Counted from the stretch's first letter, positions 1 to 11,639 are shown. The stretch: DNA of 64,000 nt from Lutraria lutraria (GCA_964023205.1 OZ026835.1:10002414-10066413), one strand, 5' to 3'. Numbers and translations: made by a program. The notes: generated by a model not told the origin, from the letters alone.

Positions 1-52
1 TCAATACACAATTTCAGTGCGTTTAATTGCATAGGGTTCATTTCATTCTTAT

Positions 53-230
53 TACAGTCAAACCTGTGTTAGCGGCCACCTCCGAAAAAAGTTCTTCCTT
101 TCCTATGAATAAATGCCATTCTTTTAGATCATTAACAACAAAATGAACTCCAAATAAAAGTCATCTGTCAATAAAGGGAATATATTGTCTTTTCAAGGGT
201 GACCTATCCCGACAATCGCCTTATAACAGT
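53..230. mobile_element. Degraded MITE, family A (tacagtcaaacctg ends)
   Basis: The left end at 53 reads tacagtcaaacctg and runs into gcggccacc. The interior phrase around 160-215 (ctgtcaataaag, then tcaagggtgacct) recurs in the better-preserved copy at 7099-7244. The right end here is decayed. It is short and non-coding; the termini suggest a Tc1/pogo-like MITE, but the family is inferred. Confidence 0.5.
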
Positions 231-1110
231 ACAATAATCTCCATTTGATATAAGTATATTTTTTTTAGAATTATTCAAAACATGACATGATTGCGGAAAG
301 TGACGCAAAACCATATAAATCTACCAATATGTTGTAACCCATGTACATTAAATGATTAAATTTATCATAGAAAGATTATCCATGTATTGTCATCAATATG
401 TCGTAAACTTGACTTACCTTATTTCAAACTAGTAATTAAATGTCTGCGTCCAATTCACAGATAATAAAAAAACACTTAATCTGGAATCTTTGAAATAATT
501 CTCATGAATATTTTAAGATTGGTATTAAACAATTTTTTGTGAACATATATTCGAAATTCTATTTTTTCCACGTTCTTAATTAAAGTTTTTGATACGTAGT
601 TATGGTCTTAGATCGATGAAGTATATGTTTAATTCATATTTAAAAACTTTAAACAGATTAGCAAGATTTAATCGTTGAATTCTCTAACTAGCACTCTGGC
701 TGTACGCATGATTAATCATAGTTATGTATCTACATGGATTCGATTTTAAAATGAAATATTGACCATAGATTCGTTTACAGCTCTGTAACATAATGGGATT
801 GCCCTTTCTACTTTCAAATGTTTACTGTTATCGACGTAATTACATTCTTAATCTGCTAATACTCGCTAAACCATTTTCTTAAGCTTTATAGATTCGAATA
901 AAGAACGTTAGGCTACTACAGTGTAACGATACAATTATTGACCATCTTATTTGATTGAAAGTTAAAACGTTTTTGTAATCAATGGTGCCGTATTATGATA
1001 CAAGTCCCGGATAATGTTCAAATCTAGATTTAATCACACTATCAAGACTAAATAAATTATATAAACAATGACGTCTGATGAACTTGAAGTCATATTTATG
1101 ATGTTACATG

Positions 1111-1289
1111 TACAGTACAACCTCTCCAGAGCGGCCCTCTCTTGAGCAACAACCTCCCTGCAACAACAACATGATTTTTCACACTGCACAAATTAACTTT
1201 GAATTTTACCTCTCTAGAGCAACATTCACTCAACAACAACACAATTTTGCTACTCCCAAAGGGTGTTGCTTTGGAAAGGTTGCACAGTA
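1111..1289. mobile_element. MITE, family B, copy 1
   Basis: The left terminus tacagtacaacctctcc matches the reverse complement of the right terminus (tactgtgcaacctttcc). The same element recurs at 19371-19540, sharing the phrases 'caacaacaacatgattttt' and 'ctcccaaagggtgttgctt'. The open frame at 1108-1290 is an accident of this repeat. It is probably a pogo/Tigger-like non-autonomous element. Confidence 0.65.
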
Positions 1290-1406
1290 GTTGAAAACTT
1301 TGCTTATTTCTATAACATAAGTATATGAATGCTTTGCGTGTAAGTGTTTTTTGTTGTTGTATTTTTAATTAAACTCTTGTTTAGTAATTCGGTTGGTAGG
1401 AAATAT

Positions 1407-1465
1407 AAAACAGTCCCGGAAACTGGTTAGGTGAACGACTGCCGTATATAACTGAAACATTAGTG
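1407..1465 (+). repeat. 3' fragment of a SINE
   Basis: The stretch 'cagtcccggaaactggtta...gtgaacgactgccgtatataactg' resembles the 3' body of the SINE copies at 50703-50908 and 60625-60830 (cagtccaggaaaattggttt, gtgaaacagttgccttacat). No tRNA-like head is seen, so it is a truncated fragment. Confidence 0.4.
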
Positions 1466-1587
1466 AAAAATCGCGTTAAACCCAAAATAACAGACAAATA
1501 AGGAAATATAAGTGTGTGTCAAACAATCAAATGTTCTAAAATGATGATAATATGTTGTTAATTAATGTATTCAATTAATAAACTCTA

Positions 1588-1798
1588 TACAGCAGAACCT
1601 CCCTAATCCGATCCTTTCTAAAACGGAATCCTATCTAAACCAAACATAACAGCTGGTCCCAATTGTATAGGCCTACTATGTATTTATTGCTAAAAGACGT
1701 TTTCATCCAGATCCTTTCTAATCCCAAAACTCTCTAATCCGACTATTTTGTCAGTCTGAACAAGTTCGGATAAAAACAATTCTACTGTGGCAGTGTTA
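1588..1798. mobile_element. MITE, family C (tacagcagaacctcc ends)
   Basis: The left end is tacagcagaacctccctaat. The right end reads tcggataaaaacaattctac before tgtgg, whose reverse complement gives a cagtagaat terminus and a ccgaac interior. About 210 bp with no coding capacity; it has the style of Tigger/pogo-derived MITEs. Confidence 0.55.
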
Positions 1799-1831
1799 AC
1801 ACCAGTGCTTCTTATTCATCTTCACATGGTG

Positions 1832-1930
1832 TTGATCGGTGGTCAAGCGGTAAACTGGACTTCCAAACTAAATATCGTGGGTTCGAATCTCGTCTCCGAC
1901 TTCCGATATTTCAGGTTCGCTTTTTTATCC
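1832..1930 (+). mobile_element. tRNA-derived SINE head
   Basis: A box-A-like segment (ggtggtcaagcggta, 1839-1852) and a box-B-like segment (gggttcgaatct, 1879-1890) lie about 40 bp apart, as in an RNA polymerase III promoter. A T-rich run follows near 1921. It does not fold as a full tRNA, so it is called a SINE. Related heads lie at 22270-22325 and 27500-27660 (minus strand). Confidence 0.55.
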
Positions 1931-2667
1931 TTGTACAAATTCTAATAAAGTGTCCCAACACCGAATTCATTGCAATAATGTTTATTTCACACTCTTTTCA
2001 TTATAAAACAATGTACATTGTATATATGTATATATGTATTTGTAAGACAGTTCAACTGAAAAAAGGGACTGGTTCATAACGTGAGCTAGAAACGCCATCT
2101 TTATTTTACCCTTTCAAATATGATGTAGCGATTTATATATCATAAAGATAGTAATATGTACTATAACTGTTGTTCTTGGTGTTGTTTTTTTAACATTCCA
2201 GTAACATCTTAAAAACCGAAGGACCACTTTTAATGAAGCCCACAATTGCACTCTATCATAGTAAATCTATACAGGCACAATCTTTGTAAATAGATTCAAC
2301 GTTAATTGTTGAATGGTTAGATAGACATTCTAGTTATATTCAATGATAATGAATAAGTGGATTGTAACAAATGTTTTCACAAAATCGTAAATTCCATATG
2401 TTACCCACAGGTAGACTGTAAAATGTGTCGACAACAACGTACATTCTTAAGAGCACGGTCGTTATTTAATTGTAATTTTACAATCAGTCTGTCTGTATTC
2501 TAAACGTAGAAATAAAACGTTCACCAAGGGAGACAACTGCTGGAAGTTTCAGCTGATGAACAATAGAGTTATCTCCCCTATCTAGTCAAGTGTAGGAACT
2601 AAATATTCCATATCTCTCGATATACTGGTTCCTTAAATAAACATACGTTAAATACTTATATTATATT

Positions 2668-2783
2668 AATATTACATGTCTGATCGGGTGACAGTAAACT
2701 TGTCAACTTGAGGAAATACTGAACGCCGTAAGTATTTCCCCAAGTTGACAATTTTACTGTCACCCGGTCAGACATGTAATATT
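2668..2783. repeat. Near-perfect inverted repeat, 53 bp arms
   Basis: The left arm from 2668 (aatattacatgtctga...) pairs with the right arm ending at 2783 (...gacatgtaatatt), with only a few mismatches. The loop is about 10 bp (gaacgccgta, 2721-2730). It may be a small fold-back MITE or the two ends of an internally deleted transposon. The arms carry 'cgggtgacagtaaa' and 'caacttgaggaaatact'. Confidence 0.8.
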
Positions 2784-2925
2784 TATTTTATTACACCGAA
2801 AAATATTTCAAACCATTATTGATGACTTAGTCGTCTGTTTACTTCGGAAATGCGAAAATAGATACTGCGCATGCACGAATGGTACAGTATAATTTCGAAC
2901 ATTCCGTACCTATGGTAGCGGGCGA

Positions 2926-2975
2926 CAGTATTTTTTCAGATAGTATTTTTTCAGACAGTATTTTGCCCTGCTGGC
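2926..2975 (+). repeat. Short tandem repeat, ~16 bp unit
   Basis: Three adjacent copies of (a/g)acagtattttttcag-type sequence with small changes (cagtattttttcagat, agtattttttcagac, agtattttgcc). It is non-coding. Confidence 0.6.
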
Positions 2976-3131
2976 TCTGGCAGTACTTATATGTCACGGT
3001 GGCCTATGGAAGATTTACATTGTAAATGAAATTGAGGTAAAATAATGTAAATTAAATTGAGGTATAATAATATTAAATGATCACGCAAGTCAAATGCTAT
3101 GATAATTTATTCAGTAGATACAAACAAATGG

Positions 3132-3137
3132 TTTATT
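3132..3137 (-). terminator. Polyadenylation signal of the Tctex1-type gene
   Basis: AATAAA read on the minus strand (tttatt on plus), about 155 bp after the stop codon at 3290. It is the nearest clear hexamer downstream of the gene. Confidence 0.45.
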
Positions 3138-3289
3138 TTACAAACAAACAACTGTAAATGACTTAAAATTAATCTAGATATCCTCACATTAATTTTGTAA
3201 ATTATGATTTCACAACAAAATGCTAAAATGTATCCAGATATAGTTCACAGTTCATAATGTTAAGTGATTTAGCGTGCAACGTTCATGAA

Positions 3290-4540
3290 CTACTCCAAGT
3301 ACACTCCGTAGATCATGGCCATAGCAACTGTAGTGTCATTTTGGTAAGTAACACAAGAATAATTATCAACACTAGCATCCCAAACGCATCGGCTAGCAGT
3401 CTCTATACCTTGACCGCATACTTGGGTGATAACAATTTGCACCACAACCCTATATCTAGGAAAGTTCATTGCTTTTACTTTTTCTTTAATCATATTGGCA
3501 ATTTTTACTGAATGCGCGCCACTAGTTTTTTGATTGTATTCAGTTTCTCCAATGACATCCTGTAACACTTTTCCAGCCTCCTGCTCGGTTTGGGTTATGG
3601 CTATATGTTTTCCCGTGTCGGGTCCCATCTTATACGTGTTCTCGTAAGTTACTTCCGGTTTGGTCGGCTTTTGGTTCTTTGTTGCTATTGTTCGAAGCCT
3701 TAAAAAACCAGTAATACTGTTAGAGAGACCTCTGAAAGTATTTCGTCTCCGAAATTTGGACGAGGAGGTTGTAGAAGTCGTGTCGCTCTTGCACCCAATG
3801 GTAACTGACGTACGCTGTCCCTCAAGACTTCCTACGTTTTCTTTCGATAAGTGGTTTGTGGTGTTATCAGAACCAGACGTTCCCTTTTGAAATCGTAGAA
3901 CATTGATCAGAGTTGCTCCCACGTCTGCGATCGTGTGGCGCTTCTTCGCCAAGGCTTCTAATGAATTCGTTTCCACGTCCTAACAAAACAGCATTATAAT
4001 TAAAATGTATGGTGACATATTTCTGCATACACATAAGCGAGTTCATTTTCGAGAAAGCTTTCTATGTTTTCTTGAAAAAAAAATATTATGCTTTCATGAA
4101 AATATTGTATCGTCCACTTAACCAGTGGGTAAGGAATTAGGGTTCCATTTTATGGCTGCATATCTTTTCACGAAAAGATATTGAATTTTCGTGATAATGC
4201 CCTTGTTTTTCATGAAAATTTTCAAGAAATTATTGTCTTAATCTTATTTAGAAATATGCCAGCGTAAGATGATTTATTTTTGCTTTGGTGTCAAGACAGT
4301 GGCTAATGACACGACACATGTTTAAACAGACTGTAGATAATTCGTGTATCTCTTAAACGTAAAACTTGGACTGGAAATGTTTTTAATAATTTGCTCCAGC
4401 TTTGAAGCATTTTTTTAGAACTTGAACGCAAATAGAGAAATTGGGTCTATTCTAGACTTAATATAAAAATGTGGTATATTACTTATAACTGAACTTACAG
4501 ATTCACTATTACTTCGTTCCCGATTTATCAGTGTTGCCAT
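3290..4540 (-). CDS. Tctex1-type dynein light chain domain protein (DYNLT5/TCTEX1D-like), two exons
   Basis: The family comprises dynein light chains that bind the dynein intermediate chain and adapt cargo or axonemal motors. I join exon 1 (4540 down to 4499, 14 codons, MATLINRERSNSES) to exon 2 (3979 down to 3290). The donor is TCT|GTAAGT, the acceptor ttttgttag, and the phase is 0, giving 243 residues. Exon 2 alone has no ATG at its 5' end, since its apparent start is a GTG inside the exon, which supports the join. The last ~115 residues are the Tctex1 fold: the helical part includes 'TEQEAGKVLQDVIGET', and the strands include 'NFPRYRVVVQIVITQ', 'ASRCVWD' and the ending 'VAMAMIYGVYLE'. The Ser/Thr/Lys-rich N-terminal half is low complexity, as in TCTEX1D proteins with long N-terminal extensions. 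The family is confident; the exact orthologue is not. A further 5' non-coding exon is possible. Confidence 0.88.
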
Positions 4541-4729
4541 TGTGCTGGAAGTAATGGGTAGAGTACAGTATCCTGAAATATAGAATAAAAAACTCTGTAT
4601 CAGAATGTTTAGATTTTATTAATAAGTTCATGCGTACGGTTTGCCACTAATGTCACTGTTCGTGTTTCTGTAAACCTTAAGTAAATTAATTAATGTCTAC
4701 ATATGCGTGACTTGATAAGATGCGTATCA

Positions 4730-5035
4730 CGATATAACAAATACAGTACGATGCGTACTGTAATATATCTAATACTATAAGATACGAATCGCAGTACACG
4801 TATATCTAACACGATACGATACGTACCGAAATATATCTAATAATATACGATGCATACAGCAATACACGCATATCTAGCACGATACGATATGTACCGCAAT
4901 ATATCTATTACTATTCGATACATACCGCCATACACATATATCTAACACGATACGATGCATACCTTAAATTATATCACTCAATGAAACATACCACAACACA
5001 CGTACATTGTATATCTAACACGATACTACACGTAC
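4730..5035 (+). repeat. Tandem array, ~68 bp unit
   Basis: The phrase tatctaacacgatacgata recurs at about 4803, 4871, 4939 and, more loosely, 5012, giving a period of about 68 bp. Sub-repeats built on 'gata' and 'cgtaccgcaatatatcta' sit inside each unit. The copies are divergent and non-coding. The array lies just upstream of exon 1 of the Tctex1-type gene. Confidence 0.7.
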
Positions 5036-6264
5036 AATGATTAATTAGATATCGACCGTCCATTTCTCATGCATTGTGATAGCAGTATAAATATTGTGCT
5101 AATTTTACGATGAAGGTATTATTTTCTAATCGAAGGAGGCAGATCAAACCGTGACAATATTAATTTCCTTAGTAAATAAATGATATTTCAGGCAAGAAAT
5201 GTTTTGTATAGAATTTGTTCAGCTTTGTATAACATATTCAATGATTTTAAATTAATTTCTTTAAATATGCTGTCTGACATTAACTTGGCTGTCGAAAACA
5301 TAAATCATGGCTAGATTAATTAGCCTTTTTATCTCGTGTATTTTCGCGCAAACTTATAAATTAAAGTACGTCTCAAGTGCGTTCATAAGAGCATGAATAC
5401 ATGTATAAGCATTCGGTAAACGTACAATTTTATTGAATTTATATATACACTCACACGAAATTGTTGCACTTGTCCCAGGAAAGATTTACTATCATATTTA
5501 TCGAAGACTTTTACATAGAATAAACAATGTATGCATGCAACCTGGTATCCATAAATAATCGCCACACTACATGTACAAATACGACGATGTTGTTTAAATG
5601 CTTCATAGAGCAAATAAAAACATCAAAGCCAAGTTTTACGAATATACCAAATTCTAGAACACCATCCGGCCGGCGAAAAATGAAAACAAATAAAAATCAT
5701 GAAAAATGTATTTTTTTTTTGAAACATGCAAAACAAACTCGAAGCTAACGAGATGCCAAATATATAAAATCTGGCCAGAATAAAAATAATTATGACGTTA
5801 ACCAAGTTTATTGTATACTAGCACAATAATAAGTTCGCATATAAGTTAAATTTTAAAATTTACTGACACCAATAAAATTGACAAAAACAATTATTTTTAC
5901 TTACAGAAAGAACTATATTCCGCTCTCCGCTATCTAGTGTGTCTGTTGTTTGTTTGTAAACGCATGTATATAAATATCATAGATATTCAAGATTTGGATA
6001 AATTATACAATATATGTTTAATCTTGCATGACATGTTTTAATGTTGCATAATGTTAATAATTGCAATATATGTGTTATAGAAATAAACAGTCATTCCATT
6101 CTTTAGTTAAGTCGTATTTTAAGATTAAATCGTAATTTAGCGCAATAGCATTACAGCATAATGTAACTAAGTGGTGATATATCTTCCAAGCCAATGTCAA
6201 TACGGAATAAATAAGAACGGACCAAAAAGAGAACGTGATATTGGACCCAAGTGTTTCACGAGTA

Positions 6265-6823
6265 GAACAGAACTGAACAGAACATGATTTATCTAAATAA
6301 CTCGTACATAATATAATATGTAGTTACAAAATAAAATGTATACAAATATGATTAAATTTGGGTCAAGTGACGTCATGAAAGTACAAAAAGAAGAAGAAAA
6401 AGACAGTAAAGTGTTGAAAGTAATGGTTTATAAAAGAGTTTGAGCCTAGCTTAAGATCACGTGAATGAAGAAGCATGACATTTATAAATAAAAGAAGCAT
6501 GAAAGAAGCTCATGTATTGAATCGAAATCTGAGTAATGACATCAACAAAACATATTTACATACATATCGATACAATGTACTAATTTTCCACAAGACTGAT
6601 TGTTTATGTAGTATTAATAATATTTTTGTCGCTTTCTTTCTTTGTCTGATGTTTCAGGTCGCAACACTAGCTTATGTCGTTCGGTGCCTTTTCCAGCCTT
6701 AATTTATGTAATTGTGTAGTGATTAATATGTATGGTTTTGTGTATATATATTATGTATATATGTTATAACGATGTACACGTTGTACAAGTTAATAAAGTA
6801 TATGTTCTGTTCTGTTCTGTTCT
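6265..6823 (+). mobile_element. Retroposon-like unit with (TGTTC)n tail
   Basis: The right end is a gttct pentamer array (6804-6823) after 'gtacaagttaataaagtatat'. The left end (6265-6283, gaacagaactgaacagaac) is the inverted pentamer. The same 3' end appears in reverse at 20981-21060, where gaacag repeats are followed by tatataacttttattaaaga and cttgtacaaagtacattg. That makes this the 3' end of a dispersed element with a pentamer tail. No protein remains. Confidence 0.45.
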
Positions 6824-7098
6824 TAATCGTGGAGGAAGATTCCAGGCTTGCCCCTGTTCAGAATCATGGACAAACTTTGGTATAGGATGGGATCCGAACA
6901 AGCGGTAGTAGTGAACTTGTTTTAATTATTTTTATTATTATCATCACCGGTATAACGAAGTCAAAAACCATAGGAGCAATGCTATATTACAACATAAGTA
7001 ATTTTCTATACATATATTGAGGGTTCAGCGCAAAAGTGTTGTAACTCATATTGAAATAAGAACAAGTTACAACAGTGTTGCACTGAGCCCTCGATATG

Positions 7099-7244
7099 TA
7101 CAGTCACACTTCCGGATAAAAGCCATTCATTGAAAACAGTCATTGATTATTTAGAACAAAATGGCTCCGAATGAAGGACACCTGTCAATAAAGGTAACAT
7201 GATGTCTTTCCCAAGGGTGGCCTAAGTTGGCAGGGTTGACTGTA
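7099..7244. mobile_element. MITE, family A, intact copy
   Basis: Starts tacagtcacacttccg and ends ggcagggttgactgta. The reverse complement of the right end (tacagtcaaccctgcc) matches the left end and also the left end of the copy at 53. About 146 bp and non-coding. It shares 'cacctgtcaataaagg' and 'caagggtggcct' with the copy at 53-230. Confidence 0.65.
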
Positions 7245-8476
7245 TTTATATATGCACATCGACCCCTGCCCCTACTAATTATCGATATATATGTATGGTT
7301 ATATAATGAGATCCATTCGTTATCCAGATCGGTTTTAGGGGGCGGTCTTAATCATTTTTTTCCTTTGATACAAATTGATATTCTGTTATGGATTTTAAAT
7401 GACTTGTTACAAAAAAATATACATGTACATCGAAATACAAAGCAGCATTTCTTTCAGCAGAGGAATAGTTTAGATTGGCTTGATCCGTAGAAATCAAAAT
7501 CTGTGTTTATTGAATTATCACGTTTCTGACATTTGTATTTTACATTTTTTGAAAAGTAGAAACACAAAAATAACATAAGCACCCTCTCAACGACCTCTAC
7601 GAACACGTGATCATTCTACCCATACATTTTTATCAGGATCGAAACATGCAATTCATTTTTACCCGGACCGAAACCTTTTTTATTCTCGGCCTAAAATCAT
7701 TTCAGTGTTTATCGGTCATTTATTGTCCATATTTACTAGAGTTTCAAAATCCTTTGATGTACCGTTATCATACATTGTTATCAACGAGATATTATCGAGT
7801 GCAGTGGGTCAGTCAGAATTTATAAAAGTTATACAAGACGCAAAATGCTGTGTAATTCTAAAGTTTCCGATGACACATTTTCTGATTGATAAAATTCGTT
7901 AACTATTCATAAACTTGATACGGGTATAGACTGAATGATTGTATTAGTTAGACGCGGATTTAAAAAACATGGACAAAATTAGCTTCATAATCCTTTTTTC
8001 GTGTTTATTAGGTATTTATTACTTTATGTCTTCTATTTATTAGTACATAACTTTTATACTTAATAATTAGTTTCGTAAATTATGTATACACGTTAATTTT
8101 TTTGTTATTTGTCCAGCGGGATAGGAAATTTAACAATTTGATTAAGAAAACAAGTTTGTGAACAATAAAGAGCTTAAACGCTTTATAGCAGACTGCAATA
8201 TTTGATGATTATGACAATTATTTTTGTAATGTTTTACCACGCATGATGCACTACGATGTATAATATATGACATTATTATAATCCGTAAGAGGAAAATTTT
8301 TATTTCAAGTAAGATTGCTTCATTAGTTCATCGACAGATTAAGAGACAGCTAATGTTGTTAATAAGTACATGTATACTGTATTCTGAAAAAGCTGTCCAT
8401 AATTTGCAATATTGACTTCGTGAAATATCCACGAAAAATGTTATTTCATCGTTTATTTTGTTTCTCACAACCTTAT

Positions 8477-9021
8477 ACCCCTGTCGTACTATGCCGCGTT
8501 ACCACTGTGTTGACATGGCATTGTTTGCCCCAAAGAGCCGTCAGATCGCAAGAAATATTTTTCGTGAAAATGGAGATGTCACGGCGTCCTTACAGCGACC
8601 AAGGTGTTGGTTTGGAGCTTACATGGCGTTCTATCGCGTTCCTACAGAGTTCTTCTTGGCGATTGTCTGCGTCCTCACGGCGCTCACACTGCGCTGATGG
8701 CGTGTTGAAGGCATTCGTATAAGCGCGGTAGAGACGCGATGGCCTCTGATATAACGCCGTACAATCTACTAGCAAAACGCCACCGACGACCTCTGTGTGC
8801 ACCCTTACTGCGCTGATATGGCGACCTTGCGGCTATTACTAGAACGCGGAGTGATTGCGTTTGTTGTGTACATGCTCAAAACGCGCACCGTTGCTCAGCG
8901 TTCGATCGAGATGCGATCCAAACGCGCCTACTGACAATGCCACTGCGTTGCTTCGGCGTTCTGCATTTTTCTTGGGTGCCGTGGGATCGCAGTGAGAACG
9001 CGGCCCTAGTGTAACAGGGGT
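8477..9021. mobile_element. GC-rich MITE with ~32 bp terminal inverted repeats
   Basis: The left end acccctgtcgtactatgccg pairs with the right end. The reverse complement from 9021 reads acccctgttacactagggcc, and both continue with cgcgtt..cactg. The interior is much richer in CpG and GC (gcgttctac, acagcg, cacggcg motifs) than the flanks. The overlapping open frames at 8420-9150 on both strands are by-products of the unusual composition. About 545 bp with no transposase. Confidence 0.7.
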
Positions 9022-9184
9022 TTTACCGTTATGCGTAGAATTTGGGTTCAGTACATTAATCGGTATTAATCTACAAGTTAATTGATTAAGAAAACAAATA
9101 CGACAATAAATGAATGTAAAGAAAAAGACGTTGAACGGATGATGTTTCATAGCACGCTATCTCGGGCGATTTATCGTATGTATC

Positions 9185-9390
9185 TGAAAATGGTCTAACG
9201 GCCCATTCGAGAAACGGGCATTTATCTCAACTCTTTTCGAACAGTGTTTCATGCCCGATGTAAAGCACCGATGCACGCATCACCCGTTTTCTCTGATTGG
9301 CTTAGTATAGCTGGGATGTGGACACTGAATCCACGACCTTTTGTTCAGTAGTCCAGCTTGTTACCACTACACCACCGATCACTCAAGTCG
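9185..9390 (-). mobile_element. tRNA-derived SINE, minus strand
   Basis: Reading minus, the head contains gtgatcggtggtgtagtggt and gtggattcag, like Pol III boxes A and B. The body has 'ggtgctttacatcgggcat' and 'gttcgaaaagagt', and the tail has 'gggccgtta'. The body is shared with 22030-22325 and, in the other orientation, 25985-26190. Confidence 0.55.
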
Positions 9391-10047
9391 TAAAATCAAC
9401 TGGATCATGAAAATGACAGGAATAATTTTGCAAACATTTTTATCACTGAGATTTTATCGGCAAATATGTTCGATTGTTTTGTTTTCATGTTTTGAAAATT
9501 CAATTCATCAGGGACAAGTTTGCTTTCCCTTTAAATCTTCTATTTTGTAACAATCTGAAATGTAGGTCAATGACCTTGAAAATGAGGTCAGACTAGATAA
9601 GTGAGATAAGTTGGAATCACGTGACAGTAGATCAAAAGATTTGAAGTGTTCATCATAAATTGATTGATAGGTTTACTACTTTCAACACTTTAGCGTTTTG
9701 TTTTATTCTGTTTGTCTTTTGATGTGACGAACTATTGTCCTTTAAATACAGCGAAATAATTACCCCCAAAGTCTACCCAAAAATCGTGTCACGTGATTTG
9801 GTTTTGGCATCCAAAATCCAGTACAAACCAGTTCTCTCTCTTTCGATAATGTTGTACGTGAATCAGACATTTTGAGTAACTGAAACTTAGATGAAATATC
9901 TTACGCCTAAATGGTGTTGACAGACCTTGCCCTCATCTTCGGGGCTCCAGCCCGCGACTTCTTGATCAACTGTCTGCCACGCATCACGCTGTCGAACATT
10001 TAACTCTCACTTAGCGTGATAAACCTCTGACTGAAGGTTATGATAGA

Positions 10048-10097
10048 TTTTGAGTTCCAATTTTGAGTACCAATTTTGAGTACCAATTTTGAGTACC
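10048..10097 (+). repeat. 15 bp tandem repeat
   Basis: Three to four copies of 'gagtaccaattttga' with slight changes. It is non-coding. Confidence 0.7.
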
Positions 10098-10585
10098 TGG
10101 TACGAGTTGTATGATTTCTGACACATGAAAAAACCGTTAAACCTCAACTATATTTGTAGCCACAAAACATTCGGTATATGGAAGCGGTTTGTTCATCAAG
10201 TGGAAATACGGAAAATATTGACAAAGGGTCTAAAATGAAGGATCGTTACAACAAGGTTACTCGGTTATTGAAGGGGTCGCCACGTGAGATTCTACTGGTG
10301 AAGCTCGATAAAAGTCACACGCGCGGACAATGTTGTCATTGCTTCATCACAGAAACAAAATAGCGACAGATACGATAAGGTTCATAAAATTAAGCCTGGA
10401 CAAAAATAATCACAAACATACTAGTAGTACAAAGTACAAATGTAAATGGGAAAGCAAGATTTTAAAATTAATTGTATACAAAACAAGATTGCACATGACC
10501 ATTGATATAATTTTTTATGTATATCGATGACACTACCTAGATTCTGTGTTTTATAGTCATTATATTCGTCTTTCTTTTACGTCAG

Positions 10586-11028
10586 GTATGGTTGCAAGTT
10601 ATCCTAACAATAGGGAAAACACCAAGAAGAAGAGTTTGGGGTCATCGCTTGTCCATCTAATGCGATCTAAAAGGTTCGACTTCAGCATGTTTGCGTGCGC
10701 AGACTGTCAGCCTTATGCGTATTGTAGGCATGATGCTGATTGTCACAACGGATATACTTGCGAATTTAAATGTTGTTCTTTCAAGTGTGTCAGAGAATTA
10801 CCGAGTTTCAGAGGGTATGGCAACATTCGGGATGGATTTCAGAAAAACGGACAAAGTCCACAGGCTGACGTAGCAAACGAACGATCAGAAGAATTGAACA
10901 ACGTTGATATCGACGTGAACAATCAGGAAGAAGTAATAGAAACAACTAACGTACCAGCCCGTGACGTTCCTGATACTTTATACGAAATGGAAGCGGAAGA
11001 CAATAACTCTAGACGGACTGAAAATTGA
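10586..11028 (+). CDS. Cysteine-rich ORF (probable last exon), function unknown
   Basis: I do not recognise this gene. The frame runs from an acceptor-like site (cttttacgtcag|gt) through ATG 10588 to TGA 11028; the frame is also open back to ATG 10546. Counting from 10546, eight cysteines fall within 31 residues (51, 54, 60, 66, 72, 76, 77 and 81), in the pattern C-x2-C-x5-C-x5-C-x5-C-x3-CC-x3-C around 'CRHDADCHNGYTCEFKCC'. The adjacent CC pair and the DADC piece recall WAP-like or other knotted small domains, but the spacing is not canonical WAP. The 70 residues after this are acidic and Asn/Glu-rich (NNVDIDVNNQEEVIETTNVP) and probably disordered. No signal peptide is visible in the exon, so one or more 5' exons are likely missing. 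Codon use and the clustered cysteines argue for real coding. Confidence 0.5.
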
Positions 11029-11639
11029 CGTCAAGTTCATCGTAAGCTCTGCTTACGTAACGACTGACGTCACTAATAATGTAGTGACGCCATGATGGAT
11101 CTGTAATTGAATTTCCGGTGTAGACAAATCACTATACTAAGTATTTGAATTCTGTTCCAAATCACTAATGCAAAATTGATGTCATGTCCATCAAGTTGAC
11201 AAACAATTTGATAAGATTGTGAAGACATCGCTTTTATAACCAATAAATCTTTACGCTGAAAAGAAACAATCAAAGATGACTGCAACGTATGGTCAATATT
11301 GGTCCACATATTATAGTTGAGACAAAGGAGTTTACACTTTTTTGTATCTTTTTACTTTTATGGGTTTAATTTTGACGGACCAATTTTCGGAGAAAAAAAC
11401 ATTGAACACATACAACCGGTTGCAAGAGTATTTCGATTGGGTACATATGTACCACATACAGCTGAATTGACCCTAAAATCTCTAATTGGGAAGAAGCAGG
11501 ATTGCTTTGATTCAAACGTTTATTGGTTGGTTATATCAGTACCTAAGTTTACACAACTAACAACAACAACAACAACAACAACAAAATGTTGGTACTTCAT
11601 CACTTCTGCTTTAATGGCTCTTCAGTGAGTAATGATTGA

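Larger units (their letters stand above)
231..3131. other. Gene-poor interval
   Basis: Apart from the MITEs, SINE pieces and hairpin listed separately, this AT-rich stretch has no supported exon on either strand. Its open frames are short, overlap repeats or lack splice context. The last part is probably the 3' flank of the minus-strand Tctex1 gene. Confidence 0.5.
5036..8476. other. Gene-poor interval with repeats
   Basis: AT-rich and no supported coding exon. It contains a unit bounded by pentamer arrays (6265-6823) and a MITE (7099-7244), listed separately. The open frames here (for example 7227-7490 and 6475-6702) have no recognisable domain and no splice logic. Confidence 0.45.

Noticed and set aside
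1832..1930. Possible tRNA gene
   Set aside because: Boxes A and B are present but the acceptor and anticodon stems do not pair well; it fits a SINE head.
3257..3890. Plus-strand ORFs opposite the Tctex1-type exon
   Set aside because: Antisense shadows of a well-supported coding exon.
8420..9150. Four overlapping ORFs of 70-103 codons
   Set aside because: They lie in or across the GC-rich MITE, on both strands, with no domain.
9185..9390. Possible tRNA gene on the minus strand
   Set aside because: Same reason; its body is shared with other SINE copies.
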